Part shown: piece after piece, positions 32,482 to 36,873 of the stretch | Layout of the letters: every line of letters begins with the position of its first letter | How positions within the stretch are numbered: the stretch's first letter is position 1 | From: Hyphomicrobiales bacterium | GTDB lineage: Bacteria > Pseudomonadota > Alphaproteobacteria > Rhizobiales > Methyloligellaceae | Direction of reading: 5' to 3' | Assembly (NCBI GenBank): GCA_021775575.1 | Contig: JAJFHO010000186.1 | Span: 1 to 36,873, forward strand | DNA length: 36,873 nucleotides | Made by a program: the position numbers and the translations under genes | The notes under the pieces: generated by a model | What the model was told of the DNA's origin: nothing | Database searches by the model: none | Seen by the model: the letters and a program-made list of their open reading frames with translations, nothing else

Positions 32482-33708
32482 ATGCAAAGAGCCACGACCG
32501 AGACGAATAGGACGCCTTACAAAGGTCACTGGTTCATCACCGGCCTCGGCGTCGGCCAGCTCGTCTCCTGGGGGACATTCTTCTACGCCTTCCCGCTGAT
32601 CGCCGAACCGATGGGGCGGGAGTTGTCGCTGACCAAACCGGAAGTCTACGCCGCCGCCAGCATCGGACTGGCCTTTGCCGGCATTGCCTCTTATCCGGTC
32701 GGCGCGGCGATCGACCGGGGCAACGGCCGCGCCATCATGGCGATCGGATCGGCGATTGGCGGGCTGCTGTTCATTGCCTGGTCGCAGGTCAACAGCCTCT
32801 GGACCTTTTACCCGCTGCTGGCGGGGATGGGGATTGTTCAGGCGATGACCCTGTATGAACCGGCTTTCGCGGTGGTGGCGAGGCGGTTCCGGGAGGATGC
32901 GCGCGGCGCCATCACGACGCTGACATTGTGGGGCGGCTTCGCCTCGACGGTCTTTGTTCCGCTCACCCAATTGCTGATCGACAATTTCGGCTGGCGCCAT
33001 GCCCTCATTGCACTCGGCGTCATCAATCTGGGACTGTGCGTCACGCTTTACGCGGTGACCATCGATCCGAAGTCCGATCCGCCGCCGCTGCACCCGCCAG
33101 GAGCCGATGCAGCGGAAGCGTTGTCGGGGCGCGAGGTCGTGCACTGGGCGTTCGGGCAGCCGGTTTTCTGGGGCGTGCTCATTGCGTTCTCGCTATATCT
33201 CGGGATCCATTCGGGTCTTATCTTCCACCTCTATCCGCTGCTTCTCGAGCGCGGTTACGACACCGCGACCACGGTTGCCGCGCTTGCCATCATCGGCCCG
33301 GCGCAGGTAGCGGGGCGTGTCGCCATCTGGTTGTTCGCGTCAAAAGCGACGATCCGGACAGTCGGAATGGTTACGGTATTGCTGTTCCCTGTCGGCATCG
33401 CCGTGCTGTTTCTCGATTCACTCGGCTTTCTCGCTCCCGCCCTGTTCGCGGTCATCTATGGCGCGGCCAACGGAATTTTCACCATCGTCAGGGGGACAGC
33501 GATACCGGAGATGCTGACCCGCGAGGCCTATGGCGCTATCAACGGCGCAATCGCGGGTCCCGCCTTCGTCCTGCGCGCGCTGGCGCCCGTTGCAGTTGCG
33601 TTTCTATGGAGTTCGGGAGGGTCCTATAGCACGGTGCTGATCGGCGCGATCATCGGAACCGCTTTCGTCGCGATGGCCTTCTGGTTCGCAGCCCTTGCGC
33701 GGCGGTGA
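32482..33708 (+). CDS. MFS transporter
   Basis: A 408-aa protein with about twelve transmembrane helices. The N-half holds GLGVGQLVSWGTFFYAFPLI and YPVGAAIDRGNGRAIMAIG, the usual loop 2-3 MFS pattern (GxxxDRxxxR). The C-half holds AIIGPAQVAGRVAIWLFAS. It starts 7 bases after the PrpD-like gene, so both are likely one transcript and the protein may carry the PrpD-like enzyme's substrate. Monocarboxylate or organic-acid transport is the best guess, based on context only. Confidence 0.92.
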   Translation: MQRATTETNRTPYKGHWFITGLGVGQLVSWGTFFYAFPLIAEPMGRELSLTKPEVYAAASIGLAFAGIASYPVGAAIDRGNGRAIMAIGSAIGGLLFIAWSQVNSLWTFYPLLAGMGIVQAMTLYEPAFAVVARRFREDARGAITTLTLWGGFASTVFVPLTQLLIDNFGWRHALIALGVINLGLCVTLYAVTIDPKSDPPPLHPPGADAAEALSGREVVHWAFGQPVFWGVLIAFSLYLGIHSGLIFHLYPLLLERGYDTATTVAALAIIGPAQVAGRVAIWLFASKATIRTVGMVTVLLFPVGIAVLFLDSLGFLAPALFAVIYGAANGIFTIVRGTAIPEMLTREAYGAINGAIAGPAFVLRALAPVAVAFLWSSGGSYSTVLIGAIIGTAFVAMAFWFAALARR

Positions 33709-33751
33709 AGATGACGTAGAACTCTTGCGGTGAAACTCCGGAGCAACCCTC

Positions 33752-34675
33752 GTGCGGGATGATGTGGCCCATAAAGCTGTGAAATGCCCCGTCTGCGCGG
33801 CGGCGATGACGCAGCGCAACCCCGACTGGTGGCATGTCTGCGGGGCATGCGGCATGCAGGCATCCACTCTGCAGCCGGCGTTCGACGATACGCCGATGGA
33901 GGAGATGTTCGATTGGGAGCAGCGCGAAACCGCCTTTGCTCCTCTGCGCCAGGCAAATGCGGAAAAGCTTCTGGACAGGCTTGAAAAGGTTGCTCCGCCG
34001 CCCGCCCGGCTGCTGGATGTGGGCTGTGCCGAAGGGTGGTTCGTCCAGGCGGCCTGCGCGCGCGGCTACGAGGTCCAAGGGCTGGAGCCAGACGAACGCA
34101 TGGCCCGGAAAGCGGACAAGACGCTTAACATCCGCGCCGGATTTTTCCCCGATGCGCTTGGCCGCGCGGAAGGTTTCGACATCATCGTCTTCAACGATGT
34201 GTTTGAACATCTGCCCGATGTCCGCGCGGCAATGCGCGCTTGCGAAAAACACCTCGCGCCAAAGGGCATTCTGGTCATCAATTTCCCAAACGCGCTCGGC
34301 GGAATTTATCGCCTCTCCTGCGTTGCCGCCCGGCTTGGCTTTTCCGGACCGTTCCGGCGGATGTGGCAGCAAGACTATCCCTCGCCGCATCTGACCTATT
34401 TCACGCCGGCGACGCTTCTCACGCTCGCTGAAAGCGCGGGACTGGGTGAAAAGTGCCGCTTTGCCCTGCCCGCGATGGAACCGGCGGAGCTTTGGGCGCG
34501 GATTCGCTGCGACCGCAGCCGATCGCTCGCTTATTCCATAGCTGCCTGGACGTCTGTCATGGGCGCCATGCCGCTGCTTGCGATGATGCCCTCGGATATA
34601 AGCGTTCAGATGTTCGCAAAGACGGCACGGAACGGGCCCGCGCGGCGGCGCAAGAAAAATCCCGAAGTTTCCTGA
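33752..34675 (+). CDS. SAM-dependent methyltransferase with N-terminal zinc ribbon
   Basis: A 307-aa protein with GTG start. An N-terminal Cys4 site (C12, C15, C30, C33: CPVC and CGAC) should bind zinc. The methyltransferase domain has motif I LLDVGCAEGWFVQAA, then VQGLEPDERMARKADKT, DIIVFNDVFEHLPDV and KGILVINFPNALGG. It resembles the Methyltransf_23/class I methyltransferases often found in surface-glycan clusters, with a zinc ribbon as in some sugar C-methyltransferases. The C-terminus is basic (PARRRKKN). It stands between MFS and the convergent transporter gene. Substrate unknown. Confidence 0.86.
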   Translation: MRDDVAHKAVKCPVCAAAMTQRNPDWWHVCGACGMQASTLQPAFDDTPMEEMFDWEQRETAFAPLRQANAEKLLDRLEKVAPPPARLLDVGCAEGWFVQAACARGYEVQGLEPDERMARKADKTLNIRAGFFPDALGRAEGFDIIVFNDVFEHLPDVRAAMRACEKHLAPKGILVINFPNALGGIYRLSCVAARLGFSGPFRRMWQQDYPSPHLTYFTPATLLTLAESAGLGEKCRFALPAMEPAELWARIRCDRSRSLAYSIAAWTSVMGAMPLLAMMPSDISVQMFAKTARNGPARRRKKNPEVS

Positions 34676-34737
34676 TCGGGTTTTGCCGCATGGCCGCCCC
34701 CGCGCGATCAGCCGGAGCCTTTTCGGGCTATCGGACC

Positions 34738-35088
34738 CTAGGTCGCGCTGACGACGATCCCGGCGACGATGAGAAACACGCCGGCCCAATATCTCAGGCT
34801 GAGCGCCTCGCCGAACACCAGCCACGCGCCAACCGGCACCAGCACGAAGGCCAGCGCCATGAAGATATAGGCGCGGCTCAATGGCAGATCCCGCAGGGCC
34901 AGTACCCAGAAAATCGTTGCAACGCCATAGAGCACCAAGCCGGCGGAAAAGGCCGCGAGAATATCGGCCTGGGTTATCAGCGAGGTGAACGAATTTCCGC
35001 TCAGCCTGTTCCCCACAAATTTGAAGATGAGCTGCCCGAGCGAAATGCCCACCATGCACAGCAAGGCCCAGAAGTAAGCCTTGTTCAT
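34738..35088 (-). CDS. Four-helix SMR/EamA-like transporter
   Basis: The track ORF is too long; the ATG at 35088 gives 116 aa with four hydrophobic helices, e.g. AYFWALLCMVGISLGQLIFK, GLVLYGVATIFWVLALRDLP and YWAGVFLIVAGIVVSA. This is the size and layout of SMR-type or ArnE/ArnF-like flippase subunits: the LRDLPLSRAY loop is typical of EamA/ArnE-like proteins. The start codon overlaps the stop of a small Cys-rich ORF (ATGA), which supports this start. With the nearby GT2 gene it suggests flipping of a lipid-linked sugar; that is inference. Confidence 0.8.
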   Translation of the reverse strand: MNKAYFWALLCMVGISLGQLIFKFVGNRLSGNSFTSLITQADILAAFSAGLVLYGVATIFWVLALRDLPLSRAYIFMALAFVLVPVGAWLVFGEALSLRYWAGVFLIVAGIVVSAT

Positions 35089-35294
35089 GACGGCGCACCG
35101 TTGGCCGGGCGGGCGCTTGATTGCGGAGCGAGGTTCAAATCGAACCAGTGTCCGGGCTGGCAGTCGCGCGCGGCCAGCATGTGCATTGGCGGCGGTATCG
35201 GGCCGGACAGCCCTGCCGCATCGTTGTTCTGACAGCAAACACAAACCCGGCGCTGACAGAAGCCGCTGTAAACCGGGTCGGATGTCATTTGCAT
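35085..35294 (-). CDS. Small Cys-rich protein coupled to the SMR-like gene
   Basis: A 69-aa frame whose TGA overlaps the ATG of the transporter gene, a strong sign that it is translated. It contains four closely spaced Cys (GFCQRRVCVCCQNND) and a fifth in ARDCQPGHWF. Such clusters bind metal or form disulfides. The ATG has AAGGG 12-15 bases upstream. Not recognised. Confidence 0.5.
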   Translation of the reverse strand: MQMTSDPVYSGFCQRRVCVCCQNNDAAGLSGPIPPPMHMLAARDCQPGHWFDLNLAPQSSARPANGAPS

Positions 35295-35726
35295 TGAAAG
35301 GATTTCCCTTCAGCGTTTCTGCGCGACCCGTCGCCGCCAGCCATTCGAACCCGCCATAGCGGAGAAGCCGGTTCAAGACAATAGACTAATCATAAGCCGA
35401 ACCCGCAAGGCGCGGCGCAGGCGGAAGTATTGACTTTCGCAAGGCCTGCCATTCTGATCAGCATCATGCCGCCCGGCGTGGCCCTTCTGCAAACGCGGTC
35501 GCGCGTCGCCTTGACTTTGCTGGCCGTTTGGGCCTGATTTGCGCGCCCTCGACACATCCGGCGGACACGGGTCGGGCGCGGCGTTTGAAAACGGAAGGGG
35601 CACGGCATTGGCCGCCACGATATCGCAGAAAGAGGCGAGTTCCCGCCACCTGTTCGACCGAAATATTCTGACAGATCCGGTGAAGCTCATGCTCGTTACG
35701 CCGCCGGCGCGGCGGACGGGGGCGTC
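35295..35726. other. Intergenic region between the Cys-rich ORF and the GT2 gene
   Basis: 432 bases with no convincing gene. A plus-strand TTG-start frame of 63 codons (35539-35730) overlaps the GT2 ATG by four bases, but it has no ribosome site and unremarkable composition. A long minus-strand frame (35373-35816) is Arg-rich and antisense-like. Promoter-like motifs are only partial matches. This is presumably the divergent control region. Confidence 0.45.
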
Positions 35727-36728
35727 ATGACCGATACGGCGCCGCGCATCGCAGTCCTGGTGCCCTGCTATAAAGTGGAACGCCATGTGCTGGACGTGCT
35801 GGCGCGCATACCTCAATCCGTATGGCGAATCTATTGCATAGACGACGCCTGTCCGAATCGCTCAGGCCGCCTGATCGAGGAGAAATGCGCCGATAGCCGC
35901 GTAAAAGTGCTCTATCACGAGAGCAATCGCGGGGTCGGTGGCGCGGTAAAAACCGGTTACCGCGCCGCGCGGGCGGATGGCTGCACCATCGCCGTCAAAA
36001 TCGACGGAGACGGTCAGATGGATCCCGAGCTCATAGACCGCTTCGTCGCCCCGATCCTTGCCGGGCAATGCGACTACACCAAAGGCAATCGCTTCTATTA
36101 TCTTGAAGACGTAGAAGCCATGCCGGTATTCCGGATGTTCGGGAATGCGGCGCTAAGCTTCCTGTCCAAATTGTCGAGCGGCTACTGGTCGCTTTTCGAT
36201 CCGACCAACGGTTACACCGCACTGCATCTGGCGTTGCTGGACGTGTATCCGCTTGACAAGGTGCATGACCGCTATTTCTTCGAATCCGACATGTTGTTCC
36301 GCCTTAACATCGCCAGGGCGGTCGTCAAGGATATCCCGATGCGGGCCCTTTACGCGGATGAGCGGTCGAATCTGAGCGTCACGCGGGTCTTCCTGCCATT
36401 TCTCGGCAACCATCTCCGCAACCTGGGCAAACGCCTCTTCTACAGCTATTTCCTGCGCGATTTCCAGGTCGCCTCCATCGAGATTATCACTGGACCAGTG
36501 CTGCTGCTGTTCGGCGTTCTTTACGGCGGCTACCACTGGTGGCAGTCGGCCCATGCGGAAGCTGCGGCGCCCACCGGTACGGTGGTCATTCCGGCGCTTG
36601 CCATTATTCTCGGAGTGCAGCTCATCCTGTCGGCGCTGAATTTCGACCTGCGCAACATGCCCGACGACCCCGTGCATCCCTACCTGCCGACCGGAGAAGA
36701 GCGCGACGGACGGTCGGGGACGGACTAG
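35727..36728 (+). CDS. Membrane-anchored GT2 glycosyltransferase (DPM1-like)
   Basis: A 333-aa GT-A glycosyltransferase. IAVLVPCYKVERHVLDVLA opens the fold, NRGVGGAVKTGYRAA binds the donor, and the metal motif is KIDGDGQMDPE. Two C-terminal helices (about 250-275 and 285-307) anchor it. This is the layout of polyprenyl-phosphate sugar synthases such as dolichol-phosphate-mannose synthase or ArnC-like enzymes, which load a sugar on undecaprenyl phosphate at the cytoplasmic face. GGACGGGGG lies five bases before the ATG. A small SMR-like transporter gene across the intergenic region could flip the product. Sugar identity unknown. Confidence 0.9.
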   Translation: MTDTAPRIAVLVPCYKVERHVLDVLARIPQSVWRIYCIDDACPNRSGRLIEEKCADSRVKVLYHESNRGVGGAVKTGYRAARADGCTIAVKIDGDGQMDPELIDRFVAPILAGQCDYTKGNRFYYLEDVEAMPVFRMFGNAALSFLSKLSSGYWSLFDPTNGYTALHLALLDVYPLDKVHDRYFFESDMLFRLNIARAVVKDIPMRALYADERSNLSVTRVFLPFLGNHLRNLGKRLFYSYFLRDFQVASIEIITGPVLLLFGVLYGGYHWWQSAHAEAAAPTGTVVIPALAIILGVQLILSALNFDLRNMPDDPVHPYLPTGEERDGRSGTD

Positions 36729-36734
36729 CGGCCT

Positions 36735-36873
36735 ATGTTCCCGCTTTCCGACGACAATCCGAGCCAGATTACCCCGGTCGTTACATGGGCGCTGATCGGC
36801 GCCTGCATCGTCGTTTTTACCTGGCAGCTTTCGCTCGGGGAAAAGCAAGGGGAGCTGGCTATCTTTCGCCTCG
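36735..36873 (+). CDS. Rhomboid-family intramembrane protease, N-terminus only (cut by window edge)
   Basis: Too close to the edge for the ORF track. Starting at the ATG six bases after the GT2 stop, the plus strand reads MFPLSDDNPSQITPVVTWAL, then a first membrane helix ending FTWQLS, and LAIFRL at the edge. This matches the N-terminus of bacterial rhomboid serine proteases (short cytoplasmic DDNP segment before helix 1). Catalytic Ser and His would lie beyond the window. Confidence 0.68.
   Translation, partial: MFPLSDDNPSQITPVVTWALIGACIVVFTWQLSLGEKQGELAIFRL

Noticed and set aside
33650-35098. 482-aa minus-strand ORF spanning the methyltransferase gene
   Set aside because: Arg-rich and crosses the ends of three real genes; shadow.
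35539-35730. 63-aa plus-strand ORF overlapping the GT2 start by ATGA
   Set aside because: TTG start, no ribosome site, low-information sequence; the four-base overlap alone is not enough.
1-36873. Mobile elements, CRISPR arrays, tRNA or rRNA genes
   Set aside because: No transposase or integrase motif, no regularly spaced repeats and no cloverleaf-like or rRNA sequence was noticed; short RNA genes could still be missed by eye.

Overview
The window looks like a chromosomal segment of a free-living alphaproteobacterium of moderately high GC. The main markers are a gcrA cell-cycle regulator of the Caulobacter length (173 aa), an argD-argF-hslO operon running divergently from it, a perfect TTAA-N7-TTAA CtrA-type box, and a cluster of GANTC (CcrM-type) sites upstream of gcrA. 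No rRNA, tRNA, CRISPR array, insertion sequence or phage gene was found. The order cannot be fixed from the sequence alone.

Layout. (1) 1-3304, minus strand: argD, argF and hslO (cut by the window edge), behind a strong sigma70-like promoter. A decayed minus-strand gene fragment lies between this promoter and gcrA. (2) 3326-9932, plus strand: gcrA, a divergent class A penicillin-binding protein, a 619-aa membrane protein of unknown function and two small unknown proteins, one of them secreted. (3) 9945-11254, minus: a BioD/DUF1611-like P-loop protein and a doubtful small ORF. (4) 11314-18869, plus: a compact operon of an Asp/Asn beta-hydroxylase-like dioxygenase, a double-NBD ABC ATPase, a family 5 solute-binding protein, two permeases and a polysaccharide-lyase-like jelly-roll protein without a signal peptide. 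The transporter is of peptide type by family, but the last gene hints at an oligosaccharide.

(5) 18916-29926: the most unusual region. Two paralogous radical SAM enzymes flank three glycosyltransferases (two MurG-like paralogs around a GT4 enzyme). Next comes a minus-strand pair, a methyltransferase-like protein translationally coupled to a 1033-aa ABC-exporter-like protein. In that exporter every hallmark ATPase motif is degenerate, a long insert carries an internal repeat, and a cyclic-nucleotide-binding domain is fused at the C-terminus. A cupin gene is divergent from it. I cannot assign a known pathway. My inference is that the region builds or modifies a glycan or glycoconjugate.

(6) 29936-36873: metabolic and envelope genes, namely a secreted redoxin, a small membrane protein, an MmgE/PrpD-MFS pair, a zinc-ribbon methyltransferase, a Cys-rich small protein coupled to a four-helix SMR/EamA-like transporter, a membrane GT2 glycosyltransferase and the start of a rhomboid protease. 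The last group suggests lipid-linked sugar synthesis and flipping.

All calls rest on reading translated ORFs, motifs, overlaps and Shine-Dalgarno spacing by eye. No database search was possible, so family names are recognition calls.
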